From contig CAZMGG010000038.1 in assembly GCA_964565715.1 (NCBI GenBank), positions 1-43,130 of the forward strand: 43,130 bases of DNA, in the 5' to 3' direction. Within the stretch, counting starts at the first letter, position 1. Every line of letters begins with the position of its first letter. Positions 15,437-24,380 of this stretch are shown one piece after another. The position numbers and the translations under genes were made by a program. The stretch is from CAZMGG01 sp964565715. Lineage in GTDB: Bacteria; Planctomycetota; UBA1135; UBA2386. The notes under the pieces were generated by a model. It worked only from the letters and a program-made list of their open reading frames with translations. It searched no databases and was not told the origin of the DNA.

Positions 15437-16942
15437 ATGCGAACGCCCGCCATCTGCCTGTTCGTGACCCTGCTGGCCGCGGCCTGCGGTTCGCCCCGTG
15501 GCGCCCTGCCGGCCGTGCGTGAGCTGTATCGCGAGGGGGCGCAACGGGAGACGCGCAATCCGGTGGTGGTGATCCACGGCATCCTGGGGTCGCGCCTGCA
15601 GCAGCGATCGACGGGCAAGACCGTGTGGGGCGCCTTCACCAGCGAGGGCATCGATCCGGCGACGCCGGCGGGCGCGCGAGCCCTCGGCCTGCCGCTGACG
15701 GTGCCGGCCAGCGCCATGGCCTACGACGCCGCCACCGCCGACGTCCATCCGGCCGGGCCGCTCAGCGCGATCCGGCTCGGACTCCTGTTCACCGTCGTCA
15801 ACGTGCAGGTCTACGCCGACATCCTGCGGTCCCTGGGCGTCGGCGGCTACACCGACCCGGTCCTGGTCGATCCGGGCACGCCGGCCTACGCCGAGGACCA
15901 CTTCACCTGCTGGACGTTCTTCTACGACTGGCGCCGCGACAACGTCGAGAACGCGATCCGCTTCGGCCGCTGGCTCGAGGAGCTGCGCTCCGACATCGGC
16001 CGGCGCGCGCGGGCCCGGGTCGCGTTCCTGCGCGGCCAGGACGACGCCGAATCGGCGCGGCAGCGGCGCGAGCTGGAGGACTGGCTCGCCCGCGGCTTCC
16101 GTTTCGACGTGGTGGCCCACTCGATGGGCGGCCTGATCGCACGCTACTACCTGCAGTTCGGCGCCAACGACCTGCCGGCGGACGGCGCGGTGCCGCCCGT
16201 GACCTGGGCCGGCGCCGCCAACATCGACCGGCTGATCATGGTCGGCACGCCCAACCTCGGCGCGATGGAGTCGCTGCAGACGCTGTGTCAGGGCTTCAGC
16301 CCGGGCATCATCCTGCCCTACTACCACCAGGCCCTGCTCGGCACGATGCCGTCGCTCTACCAGCTCATGCCGCGCAACGACCAGGGACTCGTGGTGGATG
16401 GCGACGGCGCGCCGGTGGACTTCGATCTGTTCGACGTGGCGAACTGGGAACGGAACGGCTGGGGCCTGCTGGATCCGGCCAGCGAGCCGTATCTCGAGTG
16501 GCTGTTGCCCGACCTGCCGGACGTCGCCGGCCGGCGCGCCGCGGCGCGCACGTATCTGGCCTGGTGCCTGGGCCGTGCCCGGCGCTTCCACGCGGCGCTG
16601 GACCAGGACCCGCCCGACCGCGGCCCGGCCGAGATCCGGCTGTTCGCCGCCGACACCATGCCGACGCTGGCGCGGGCGACGCTGCGCGACAGGGGCGGTC
16701 GGCTGGTGCCGGACTTCGCCGGGGCGAACGCCACCGAACCCGGCGACGGCACGGTGCCGCGCTTCAGCGCCGTGGCCGATCGGCGGATGGGCCGCACCGG
16801 CGGCCACGAATGGCTGGATTCGCCGGTGCCGTGGGGCAACGTGACCTTCCTGCCAGACGACCACATCGGGCTGACCAGGAACCCGTTGTTCACCAACAAC
16901 CTGCTGTTCAGCCTGCTGGAGCAGCCGCCGCCGCGGCGCTGA
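15437..16942 (+). CDS. LCAT-like lipase/acyltransferase, predicted lipoprotein
   Basis: A 501-residue protein with a lipoprotein signal (TLLAAAC, lipidated Cys17) that should anchor it in the envelope. The mature part is an alpha/beta hydrolase of the lecithin:cholesterol acyltransferase type. It has VVVIHGILGSRL (oxyanion region), FFYDWRRDN, VVAHSMGGLIARYY with nucleophile Ser229, Asp437 in EPGDGTVP and His476 in DDHIGLT, a complete triad in the family order. Likely substrates are lipid esters or phospholipids. GGAGG precedes the ATG by 8 nt. Its TGA is followed directly, with no spacer, by the stop codon of the convergent peptidase gene. Confidence 0.85.
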   Translation: MRTPAICLFVTLLAAACGSPRGALPAVRELYREGAQRETRNPVVVIHGILGSRLQQRSTGKTVWGAFTSEGIDPATPAGARALGLPLTVPASAMAYDAATADVHPAGPLSAIRLGLLFTVVNVQVYADILRSLGVGGYTDPVLVDPGTPAYAEDHFTCWTFFYDWRRDNVENAIRFGRWLEELRSDIGRRARARVAFLRGQDDAESARQRRELEDWLARGFRFDVVAHSMGGLIARYYLQFGANDLPADGAVPPVTWAGAANIDRLIMVGTPNLGAMESLQTLCQGFSPGIILPYYHQALLGTMPSLYQLMPRNDQGLVVDGDGAPVDFDLFDVANWERNGWGLLDPASEPYLEWLLPDLPDVAGRRAAARTYLAWCLGRARRFHAALDQDPPDRGPAEIRLFAADTMPTLARATLRDRGGRLVPDFAGANATEPGDGTVPRFSAVADRRMGRTGGHEWLDSPVPWGNVTFLPDDHIGLTRNPLFTNNLLFSLLEQPPPRR

Positions 16943-19012
16943 TCAGCCGCCGGTGGGATAGGCGAGGTCGAGCGGCGGCGGCGCCTTGCGCCGGCGATCG
17001 CCGTCGCCGCGCAGGTAGTGGTCGAACCATCGCATCGCCCGCAGCAGGTAGTCCAGCTGGTAGACGTTGCTGCGGTTGCCGTGGCCCTCGCCCGGATACT
17101 GCACGTAGCGCACCGGCGTGTCGGTGGCGAACTTCACCGCACGGTAGAGCATGAACGGCTGGCTCGGGTGGACGCGCGGATCGGCGGTGCCGCCGAGCAG
17201 CAGCAACGGCGTGCGGCAGCGCGGCGCGTGGTGCAGCGGGCTGCGGTCCTGCAGGAACTCCTTCTGCTCCCAGGGCCACTTCTCCTGGTAGTGCACCAGG
17301 AAGAACTCGAGCGGGATGTCGGCGGTCATCCACTTGGTGTGGATGTCGGTGAACGGCACGAACGACACCGCGGCGGCGAAGCGTTCGCTGTGCCGCGTGG
17401 CGGCCCAGGCCGCCGTGTAGCCGCCGTAGCTGCCGCCGCCGATGCCGACGCGGTCGGGATCGACCAGGCCGCGCGCCACCAGCAGGTCGATGGCGTCGAG
17501 GTGATCCTCGAACTCGCGCCCCATCGGATCGCCGTGGTCGAGCTTGGCGAAGTCGACGCCGTAGCCGGTGCTGGCGCGGTAGTTGGGGAACCAGACCACA
17601 TAGCCGCGGGCGGCGAGGCACTGCCCCCAGTTGGAGTAGCTGGTGAGCCAGCCGTCGCTGAAGTGGGCCTCCGGGCCGCCGTGCACGACGATCACCAGCG
17701 GGTGGCGCTGCCCCTCGCGGTGGCCGAGCGGCAGCATCAGCACGCCCTCGATGCGCACGCCATCGCGCGCGGCGAACGCCAGCACCGACTGCTCGCCGAG
17801 CGCCACGTCGGCCAGCCATGGGTTGCCGTCGGTGACGCGCCGCAGCCGGAGCCGCGGCGGCTTGTTCTCGGCGATCCGGCCGAGGAACAGCTCGTTGGGG
17901 TGCCGCGCGGTGGACGCCACCAGGGCGACGCGACCGTCGGCGGTGGCGGCGAACGCGGTGATCGCCTCCTTCTCCTGATGCAACGGCGTCTGCGCGCCGC
18001 TGCCGGCGTCGATGCGGCACAGCTCGCTGCGCACGCCGCGGCTCAGCAGGCAGAGCGGCCCGGGGCCGGCGCCCCAGTCGATCGCCTCCACCTTGCCCTG
18101 CAGGCCCGGCGTCAGCGCCCGTACCGCACCGGTGGCCACGTCGGCCACGTAGAGCATGCCGTCGTGGGGGTCGTTGCGATCCGCGGCGGAGATGTAGGCG
18201 AGCTGCCGGCCATCGGGCGAGAACGCCATCGCGCCGAGCTTGCCCGGGTTGTCCACCAGCGGCCGCAGGCGGCCGGCGCCGGGCTCCAGCAGCCACAGGC
18301 GCTTCAGCATGTAGGAGTCGTCCACCAGGTTGCGCGGCGCGAGCTGCAGCGCCAGCGCGGTGCCGTCCGGCGACCAGGCGAAGTCGAACACCGTGCGGCC
18401 CTCGGTGAGCTTGCGCACCCGTTCCGGGGCGCCGTCGCCGGCGGCCTCCCACAGCCACAGCGACAGGTGCTGGAAGTCCTCGTCGACCACCGTCGGCCGG
18501 AAGCCCCGTTCCTGGTTGTCCTGGCGCAGGGCCGGCAGCGGGTCCAGCGCGGTGAACGCGAACGCCCGGCCATCGGGGCGCCAGCGGCAGGCGACCACCG
18601 CCGGCGTGTCGGCGATGCGTTCGGGCTCGCCGCCGTCCACCGGCAGCGCGAAGACCTGTGCCTTGCCGTCGACGGCCTTCAGGAAGGTCACCGTGCGCGT
18701 CCCCGGCCGCACCGCGAGGCCGTTCGCCGAGTCCTTGCCCCCGATCAGCTCGCGCGGCGTCGGCGCCGCCGCGTCCAGGTCGGTGATCGCGAACGCGTGC
18801 AGCCGGGCGCCGCCGGGACCATCGGCGATCGGCCGCGGCACGATCACGGTGAACACCGCGAAGCCGTCGCCGAACTCGACGCCGCGCACCGCCCGCAGCG
18901 CAAGGCATTGTTCCGGCGACAGGCCGTGGGCCGACGGCGGCGGCGCCTGGGCGGTCAGGGCGGCGACCAGCGTGAGGGCGGCGGACGGGAACCAGCGATG
19001 GCAGCGCGGCAT
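16943..19012 (-). CDS. Secreted S9-family prolyl oligopeptidase / acylaminoacyl-peptidase-like enzyme
   Basis: A 689-residue exported protein with signal peptide SAALTLVAALTAQ. The middle is a beta-propeller of WD40-like (TolB-type) repeats with WSPDGTALALQ and FSPDGRQLAYIS. The C-terminal hydrolase domain carries the classical motif GIGGGSYGGYTAAW (Ser528), with Asp611 in GTADPRVHPSQP and His644 in GEGHGNRS. This is the full S9 triad, so it should cleave short peptides in the periplasm. I chose the ATG at 19012 because AAGGAG lies 5 nt upstream and the signal peptide starts there; the frame is open further upstream without support. The gene is convergent with the LCAT-like gene. Confidence 0.9.
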   Translation of the reverse strand: MPRCHRWFPSAALTLVAALTAQAPPPSAHGLSPEQCLALRAVRGVEFGDGFAVFTVIVPRPIADGPGGARLHAFAITDLDAAAPTPRELIGGKDSANGLAVRPGTRTVTFLKAVDGKAQVFALPVDGGEPERIADTPAVVACRWRPDGRAFAFTALDPLPALRQDNQERGFRPTVVDEDFQHLSLWLWEAAGDGAPERVRKLTEGRTVFDFAWSPDGTALALQLAPRNLVDDSYMLKRLWLLEPGAGRLRPLVDNPGKLGAMAFSPDGRQLAYISAADRNDPHDGMLYVADVATGAVRALTPGLQGKVEAIDWGAGPGPLCLLSRGVRSELCRIDAGSGAQTPLHQEKEAITAFAATADGRVALVASTARHPNELFLGRIAENKPPRLRLRRVTDGNPWLADVALGEQSVLAFAARDGVRIEGVLMLPLGHREGQRHPLVIVVHGGPEAHFSDGWLTSYSNWGQCLAARGYVVWFPNYRASTGYGVDFAKLDHGDPMGREFEDHLDAIDLLVARGLVDPDRVGIGGGSYGGYTAAWAATRHSERFAAAVSFVPFTDIHTKWMTADIPLEFFLVHYQEKWPWEQKEFLQDRSPLHHAPRCRTPLLLLGGTADPRVHPSQPFMLYRAVKFATDTPVRYVQYPGEGHGNRSNVYQLDYLLRAMRWFDHYLRGDGDRRRKAPPPLDLAYPTGG

Positions 19013-19017
19013 GGAGA

Positions 19018-19023
19018 CTCCTT
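19018..19023 (-). promoter_or_regulatory. Shine-Dalgarno AAGGAG deciding the S9 peptidase start
   Basis: AAGGAG lies 5 nt before the ATG at 19012 on the minus strand. A TANNNT-like TACCCT lies about 20 nt further upstream, so a short conventional leader is likely. Confidence 0.6.
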
Positions 19024-19086
19024 GACGCGAGCCAGGGTAGCCGGAGTCGCCAGCGGGACCCACGTCCGCTCGTCGCCCCGATGCGC

Positions 19087-19092
19087 TACGCT
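19087..19092 (+). promoter_or_regulatory. Candidate -10 element TACGCT, 8 nt before a GTG start
   Basis: TACGCT is followed by 8 nt and the GTG at 19101, with no Shine-Dalgarno between, consistent with a leaderless or nearly leaderless transcript. Confidence 0.3.
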
Positions 19093-19100
19093 CCTGCGCC

Positions 19101-19337
19101 GTGTCCGCCGACCCCGCCGAAGACCGTCTGATGGCCCGCATCGCCGAACGCCTCCGCGCGGCGGGCGTCGACCCGGTCTACGGCCGGCTGGTCCGGCAGT
19201 ACCTGCTGGAGCCCGGCGACGGCTGGCGGTGGTGCTGCGGCAGCAACTGCGATCCCTGTTCGCGCACGCTGGCGCGGGTGGTGGACGGGCTGCGGGCCGA
19301 GGGGGCGGCCGGCAGCGCCCGGGACGCAACGACGTAA
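19101..19337 (+). CDS. Small conserved-looking Cys4 protein of unknown function
   Basis: A 78-residue protein from GTG 19101. The N-terminal half is helical and charged (RLMARIAERLRAAG). The second half has GWRWCCGSNCDPCSRTLARV, four cysteines within ten residues. This could be a metal site or, with adjacent Cys, a redox motif. The segment resembles short hypothetical proteins I associate with planctomycetes, but I cannot name a family. There is no signal peptide. It stands alone between two genes on the other strand, with a TACGCT element 8 nt upstream. Regular charge alternation and the lack of a competing frame support a real gene. Confidence 0.55.
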   Translation: MSADPAEDRLMARIAERLRAAGVDPVYGRLVRQYLLEPGDGWRWCCGSNCDPCSRTLARVVDGLRAEGAAGSARDATT

Positions 19338-19352
19338 AAGTCTGTCAACAAA

Positions 19353-19940
19353 TTAGTTGCGACGATTCCGGGTCCAGCAGTCGAGCAGGTGGTCGTTCAC
19401 CATGCCGATGCTCTGCATCATCGCGTAGACGATGGTGCTGCCGACGAAGGTGAAGCCCGCCCGCTTCAGCTCCCTGGCGATCGCGTCCGAGACCGGCGTC
19501 TTCGCCGGCACCTGCGCCATGCTGCGCCAGCGGTTCACCACCGGCTCGCCCTCGACGAACGCCCACAGCCACTCGTGGAACGGACCGTCCTCCTGCAGGC
19601 GCAGGAACGCCCGCGCGTTGCCGATCGCCGACAGCACCTTCTGCCGGTTGCGGACGATGCCCGGGTCCTGCAGCAGGCGTTCGACCTTGCGGGCGTCGAA
19701 GCGCGCCACGCGGGCCGGATCGAAGCCGTCGAAGACCTCGCGGTAGCGCTGGCGCTTGCGCAGGATGGTGATCCACGACAGGCCGGCCTGGGCGCCCTCG
19801 AGCACGATCTTCTCGAACAGGCGCCGGTCACAACGCACCGGCACGCCCCACTCCTCGTCGTGGTAGCGGACGTAGAGCGGATCGTCGCCGCACCACGGGC
19901 AGCGCCGGCGGTCGTCGTTGCGCGCCGCGGCGCCGGTCAC
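19353..19940 (-). CDS. tag: DNA-3-methyladenine glycosylase I
   Basis: A 195-residue protein aligning along its length with E. coli Tag. It has RCPWCGDDPLYVRYHDEEWG, then LFEKIVLEGAQAGLSWITIL and GFTFVGSTIVYAMMQSIGMV, ending NDHLLDCW. The zinc ligands of Tag are preserved: Cys14, His27, His184 and Cys188 correspond to Cys4, His17, His175 and Cys179 of E. coli. The enzyme removes 3-methyladenine from alkylated DNA to start base-excision repair. Translation begins at GTG 19940, which overlaps the stop of the upstream aminopeptidase gene (GTGA), so the two are translationally coupled. Confidence 0.93.
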   Translation of the reverse strand: MTGAAARNDDRRRCPWCGDDPLYVRYHDEEWGVPVRCDRRLFEKIVLEGAQAGLSWITILRKRQRYREVFDGFDPARVARFDARKVERLLQDPGIVRNRQKVLSAIGNARAFLRLQEDGPFHEWLWAFVEGEPVVNRWRSMAQVPAKTPVSDAIARELKRAGFTFVGSTIVYAMMQSIGMVNDHLLDCWTRNRRN

Positions 19941-21349
19941 GCGCCGGCGCTGCCGACCAGCGCCTCCACCGCCACCCGGTCCTTCGGCACCGCGGCGGTG
20001 AGCACCTCGGCGCCGAGCTCGGTGCAGTGCACGTCGTCCTCGATGCGGATGCCGCCGAAGCCGCGCAGGCCGTTCATGGTCAGGAACGTCTCGGCCTTGC
20101 CGAAGTCGACCTGCTTCCTGAACTCCTTGCGGCGCTCCTTGTCGCGCAGGATGGCGGGCACGAAGTAGATGCCGGGCTCGATGGTGAAGCACATGCCCGG
20201 CTCCAGGTCCATGTCGAGGCGCAGGTAGGCGGTGCCGAACTGGGTGCTGCGGGAGCGGCCCTTCGGGTAGGCGATGGCGTCGCCGAAGGTCTCCATGTCG
20301 TGCACGTCGAGCCCGATCAGGTGGCCGACGCCATGGGGGAAGAACAGGGCGTGGGCGCCGGTCTCGACCAGTTCGTCCAGGGAGCCCTGCAGCAGCCCCA
20401 TGCCGGCGAGGCCCGCCGCCACCACGCGGCAGGCCGCCAGGTGGATGTCGCGATAGCGCACGCCGGGGCGCACGGCCTCGATCGCCGCCATCTCCGCGGC
20501 CAGCACGATGTCGTAGATGTCGCGGCCCTCCGGCGAGAACTGGCCGCCGACCGGCCAGCAGCGCGTCACGTCGGAGCAGTAGCCGGTCCTGCTCTCGGCG
20601 CCGGCGTCGAGCAGCACGATGTCGGTCTCCAGCAGGATGTTGTCGTGGGCGTGGTTGTGCAGCACCTCGCCGCGCACGCTGAGGATCGTGTTGTAGGCCG
20701 GCACGCAGCCGTGCCGGGCGAAGGTGCCTTCGACGTGGCCGACCAGGTGCTGCTCGCGGATGCCGGGCCGGGTGTGGGCCATCGCCACCACGAAGGCCTC
20801 GCGGGTGATCGCCGCGGTGGCGCGCATCTCCACCAGCTCCTCCTCGGTCTTGCGGGCGCGGAGCTGGCCGATCGCCTGGATCAGGGCCGGATCGCCGACC
20901 CTGCCGCTGTCGTGGAAGCGGAGGTCCTCGCCGGTGATCGCCGCCGCCTCGGCGGTGGCCAGGAAGTCGGCCACGGCCAGGCTGCGCACCTTGCGCTTGC
21001 CGGCGATGCCCTTCACCTGCTTGCCCAGCTCGGCGCGGGCGCGCACGTCGCTGACGGCGTGGATCTTCTTCATGTCCTTGAAGGACGGCACCGGGCCGTG
21101 CCACAGCGCGTCCTCGGGGGTGCGCTCGTTCAGGAACAGGGTCACCGTGCCGTCCTTGGGGTCGAACAGCGCCGCCGCGTCGGGCTCGGCCGAGGGGAAC
21201 AGGAACAGCCAGTTGCTGTCCGGGCGGTAGGGGTGCGGGTTCTGCGGGTAGTTCCGGCTGTGCTGGCCGCCGGCCATCAGCAGGACGGGGCCGTCGATGG
21301 CGGCGAGGAACTGCTTGCGGCGGCGGACGAAGTGCTGCAGGGATGGCAT
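19937..21349 (-). CDS. pepP: Xaa-Pro aminopeptidase (M24B, PepP-like)
   Basis: A 470-residue protein of normal length for bacterial aminopeptidase P. The N-terminal creatinase-like domain includes YRPDSNWLFLFP. The C-terminal pita-bread domain supplies the five metal ligands: Asp in IVLLDAGAE, Asp in GYCSDVTR, His in PHGVGHLIGLDVHD, Glu in FTIEPGIYF and Glu in IRIEDD. It removes N-terminal residues next to proline in the cytoplasm. There is no Shine-Dalgarno, but TAATCT lies 7 nt upstream of the ATG (21357-21362). It is divergent from the large repeat protein gene. Confidence 0.88.
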   Translation of the reverse strand: MPSLQHFVRRRKQFLAAIDGPVLLMAGGQHSRNYPQNPHPYRPDSNWLFLFPSAEPDAAALFDPKDGTVTLFLNERTPEDALWHGPVPSFKDMKKIHAVSDVRARAELGKQVKGIAGKRKVRSLAVADFLATAEAAAITGEDLRFHDSGRVGDPALIQAIGQLRARKTEEELVEMRATAAITREAFVVAMAHTRPGIREQHLVGHVEGTFARHGCVPAYNTILSVRGEVLHNHAHDNILLETDIVLLDAGAESRTGYCSDVTRCWPVGGQFSPEGRDIYDIVLAAEMAAIEAVRPGVRYRDIHLAACRVVAAGLAGMGLLQGSLDELVETGAHALFFPHGVGHLIGLDVHDMETFGDAIAYPKGRSRSTQFGTAYLRLDMDLEPGMCFTIEPGIYFVPAILRDKERRKEFRKQVDFGKAETFLTMNGLRGFGGIRIEDDVHCTELGAEVLTAAVPKDRVAVEALVGSAGA

Positions 21350-21356
21350 GCGGGCA

Positions 21357-21362
21357 AGATTA
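21357..21362 (-). promoter_or_regulatory. Candidate -10 element TAATCT, 7 nt before the aminopeptidase start
   Basis: On the minus strand TAATCT ends 7 nt before the ATG at 21349 and there is no Shine-Dalgarno sequence. It does not overlap any gene on this strand, which makes it one of the cleaner examples of this pattern. Confidence 0.42.
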
Positions 21363-21471
21363 GCGGGCTCGTTGCCCGAGTTCCCCCAGCGTTCGCGGGG
21401 CTGGGGAGTCTTGCGTAGTCGTGCCCGTCCAGCGCCGCCGTCCCGTCGTCCATGCCCGATCGAGGATCGTC

Positions 21472-24375
21472 GTGAATTCCAGGTTCGCCCCCGTCGTCGT
21501 CCTGTTCGTCGTCATCTTCGCCGTGCTGGTGTTCGTGTGGGGGGGAGGCGGGGAACCCGCGCCGGCGCCGACCCCGGGCCCCGCGGCGGCAGCCGGCGAG
21601 GCGACCGGTGCCGCAGGTCGGGCGGTGGGAGCGCTGGCCGGCGAGGCGACGAAGGGCAGCGCCGGCGAGGCGGCCGAACGACGGGCGGTGCCGACGGCGC
21701 CATCGGACGAGCCGGTCGCGGCGGCAACGATCGCGGTGCGCGGCCGGCTGGTGGACGCGTCGGGCGCGCCGATCGCCGAGGTGCCGCTGCGGTTGCGCGA
21801 GCAGGCCGGCATGTTCGCCATGCCGCTCCCCGAGGCGGCGGCGGCATCGGCGGCGCCGCCGCTGGAGGCACGTAGCGGGGCCGACGGCCGGTTCGCCTTC
21901 CGCTTCGGCAGGGACCAGGGCGGGGCGCTGTCGGTGGTGGGCACCGACCTCGTGCTCCGCGACCGCGTGCGGACGTTCCCGGCGGCGTCGGCGGACCTGG
22001 ACCTGGGTGATCTGGCGGTGGCGCGGGCGGCAGCGGTGGCCGGCGTGGTCCGCGACGGCGGCGGCCGGCCGGTGGCCGGCGTCAGGGTCAGCGCGCACCG
22101 CGGCGAGGGGCCGTTCCTCGGCGGCAACGAGGGTGCGGCCACCACCGGCGACGATGGCGCGTTCCGCATCGCCGGGCTGCGGCCGGGCCGGAACACGATC
22201 CGCACCGCGTCGCCGCGGCACCTGCCGGCGGTGGCGACGCAGCAGCTCGGCGAGGGCGAGCAGGTGCGGGACCTGGTGCTGGTCCTGCAGGCCGGCAACG
22301 CCATCGCCGGCCAGGTGGTGGACGATCGCGGGCTGCCGGTGACCGGGATCCGCGTCGGCGCCATGCGGCACGAGGAACGCGGCGCGCTGTCGGTGCAGCG
22401 GTTCGCCGCCGACGAGTCGACCACCACCGACGAACACGGTTGGTTCACGCTGGCCGGGCTGGTCGGCGAGACCGCGACGGTGCGCGCCTGGGGCGAGGGC
22501 CACGCCACCGTGACGCAGCCGAACGTGCCCACCGGCACGTCGACGCTGCTGCTGCGGGCGCTGCGGTTCGGCTCGGTGCGCGGCGTCCTGCGCGACCGGG
22601 CCGGCCAGCCGATTGCCGGCAGCCGCGTGACCGCCAGCGAGGCCGGCGCCGCCGTGCGCCTGCTGGATGGCGACGCGGCGGTGACGGCGGCCGACGGTAC
22701 GTTCCGCATCGACGACGTGCCGCCGGGCACGGTGCAGGTGATGGCGACGGGCGATGGCCATCGGCCGGCGGTGGCCACGGCGGTCAGCGTGGTCCCGGGC
22801 GGCGCCGCCGAGGGCGTCGTGCTGGTCGCCGATCGCGGCGCCGTGCTGCGGGTGACCGTCGTCGACCACCGCGGCGAGCCGGTGGCGGACGCCCGGGTGG
22901 AGGCGGTGCGGCCGGCGGCGGAGGCCACCGGCCCCGGCGGCTTCCGGATGCGGCGCGCGGCCAGCACCGGCGGCGCGCCGGTGTTCCTGGGCGAGGGCGA
23001 GGAACGTCTCGCCGGCGGCAGCACGGATGCCCGCGGCGTGGTCGAGCTGGCGGGCCTGCCCGAGGGGGCGGCGCTGGTGCGTGGGCGGCACGACGAGCTG
23101 GCCGAGGGCCAGCCGGTGCCGGTGACCCTGCCGGTGGCGGGCGCGATCGAGGCGCGGGTCACGCTGCGTCCGGGCGGCAGCGCCGAGATCACCGTGGTCG
23201 GCAGCGACCGGGCGCCGGTGGCCGATGCAGCCTTCGTCGTGACGGGGCCGCTCGGCGACCCCGCCGAACGGGAGCACCGGCAGAAGGCCGACGGTGCAGG
23301 CCGCGCGACGCTGCGGCCGCTGCCGCCCGGCGCCTACCGCGCCGAGCTGGAGAAGGCGCCGCAGTCGCGCTCGGTGGGCGACTCGATGGTGTTCACCATG
23401 GGCGAGACCACGACGCTGGCGCAGAGCCGCGTCGAGTTCACCGTGCAGGCCGGCGCGGCCGTGCCGGTCACCATCACGCGGCCGGTGCTGGCGCGGCTGT
23501 CGGGCACGGTCAGCGGGCCCGACGGCCCGCAGGCGGGCATCGAGGTGGCGATCGAGAAGGGGGAGGGCATGGGCGAGATGGGCGTGCCGACCGGGCAGAG
23601 CGTGCGCAGCGGCGCCGATGGGAGCTACGCGCTCGCCGAGCTGGAGGCCGGTGCCTACACGCTCCGCTACGGCAGGCCGGGGCAGGTGGCCAAGGCCGAG
23701 GCGACCATCGACATCCCCGCCGGCGTCGCCGAGGTGCAGCGCGACCTGGCGTTGCGAACCGGCCAGATCCGGGTGCAGGCGGTGAGCGGCGCCACCGGCG
23801 CGCCGCTGGCGGGCGCCGAGGTGACGTTGCAGCGCGGTCGTTCGGGCGGCGAGGCGCCGCGGCAGCGGCGGATGATGATGGTCAGCCTGAGCATCGACAA
23901 CAGCGGTGCTGGCGACACCACGACCATGACCATGGGCGGCGTCCGGGTCCGCACCGGACCCGACGGCGTGGCGACCATCGACGACGTGCCCGAGGGCACC
24001 TGGACCGTCCGCATCACCCACGACCGGCACGCGCCGGTGGAGGCGAAGGACCAGCAGGTGGTGATGGGCGCCACGCTGGACTGCGGGACGCTGCGGCTGA
24101 GCGAGGCCGGCGGGATCCGCGGCACGGCCACCGACATCGACGGCAAGCCGCTCGGTCTCGCCCTGGTGTCGTGGCGCAAGGCCGGCAGCAGCGGCGAGTG
24201 GGACCGGGAACCCGCCATGGGCGGGACCTTCTCGCTGAAGGGGCTCGAGCCCGGCCGCTACGTCGTGCGGGCGCGGCAGATCGGCCCGCAGGAGTCCGCC
24301 GAGGGCCAGGAGGTCGAGGTGGAGGTGAAGGCCGGCGAGGTGGCAGAGACCGAAGTCCGCACCGGCGCCCGTTGA
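21472..24375 (+). CDS. Large membrane-anchored protein with about nine carboxypeptidase-regulatory-like repeats
   Basis: A 967-residue protein starting at GTG 21472, with GAGGA 5 nt upstream. A single N-terminal hydrophobic segment (PVVVLFVVIFAVLVFVW) without a good cleavage site suggests a type II anchor. An Ala/Gly/Pro-rich linker follows to about residue 80. The rest is a string of beta-sandwich units of the CarboxypepD_reg / SdrD-B type, each marked by a D/G-x-F-x-I/L-x-x-L-x-P/E-G motif. Examples are DGAFRIAGLRPG (~226), HGWFTLAGL (~320), DGTFRIDDVPPG (~406), RGVVELAGLPEG (~517), GRATLRPLPPG (~607), DGSYALAELEAG (~714), DGVATIDDVPEG (~829) and GGTFSLKGLEPG (~916). No enzyme domain is visible. 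A structural or adhesive envelope role is an inference. Confidence 0.75.
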   Translation: MNSRFAPVVVLFVVIFAVLVFVWGGGGEPAPAPTPGPAAAAGEATGAAGRAVGALAGEATKGSAGEAAERRAVPTAPSDEPVAAATIAVRGRLVDASGAPIAEVPLRLREQAGMFAMPLPEAAAASAAPPLEARSGADGRFAFRFGRDQGGALSVVGTDLVLRDRVRTFPAASADLDLGDLAVARAAAVAGVVRDGGGRPVAGVRVSAHRGEGPFLGGNEGAATTGDDGAFRIAGLRPGRNTIRTASPRHLPAVATQQLGEGEQVRDLVLVLQAGNAIAGQVVDDRGLPVTGIRVGAMRHEERGALSVQRFAADESTTTDEHGWFTLAGLVGETATVRAWGEGHATVTQPNVPTGTSTLLLRALRFGSVRGVLRDRAGQPIAGSRVTASEAGAAVRLLDGDAAVTAADGTFRIDDVPPGTVQVMATGDGHRPAVATAVSVVPGGAAEGVVLVADRGAVLRVTVVDHRGEPVADARVEAVRPAAEATGPGGFRMRRAASTGGAPVFLGEGEERLAGGSTDARGVVELAGLPEGAALVRGRHDELAEGQPVPVTLPVAGAIEARVTLRPGGSAEITVVGSDRAPVADAAFVVTGPLGDPAEREHRQKADGAGRATLRPLPPGAYRAELEKAPQSRSVGDSMVFTMGETTTLAQSRVEFTVQAGAAVPVTITRPVLARLSGTVSGPDGPQAGIEVAIEKGEGMGEMGVPTGQSVRSGADGSYALAELEAGAYTLRYGRPGQVAKAEATIDIPAGVAEVQRDLALRTGQIRVQAVSGATGAPLAGAEVTLQRGRSGGEAPRQRRMMMVSLSIDNSGAGDTTTMTMGGVRVRTGPDGVATIDDVPEGTWTVRITHDRHAPVEAKDQQVVMGATLDCGTLRLSEAGGIRGTATDIDGKPLGLALVSWRKAGSSGEWDREPAMGGTFSLKGLEPGRYVVRARQIGPQESAEGQEVEVEVKAGEVAETEVRTGAR

Positions 24376-24380
24376 GCTAG

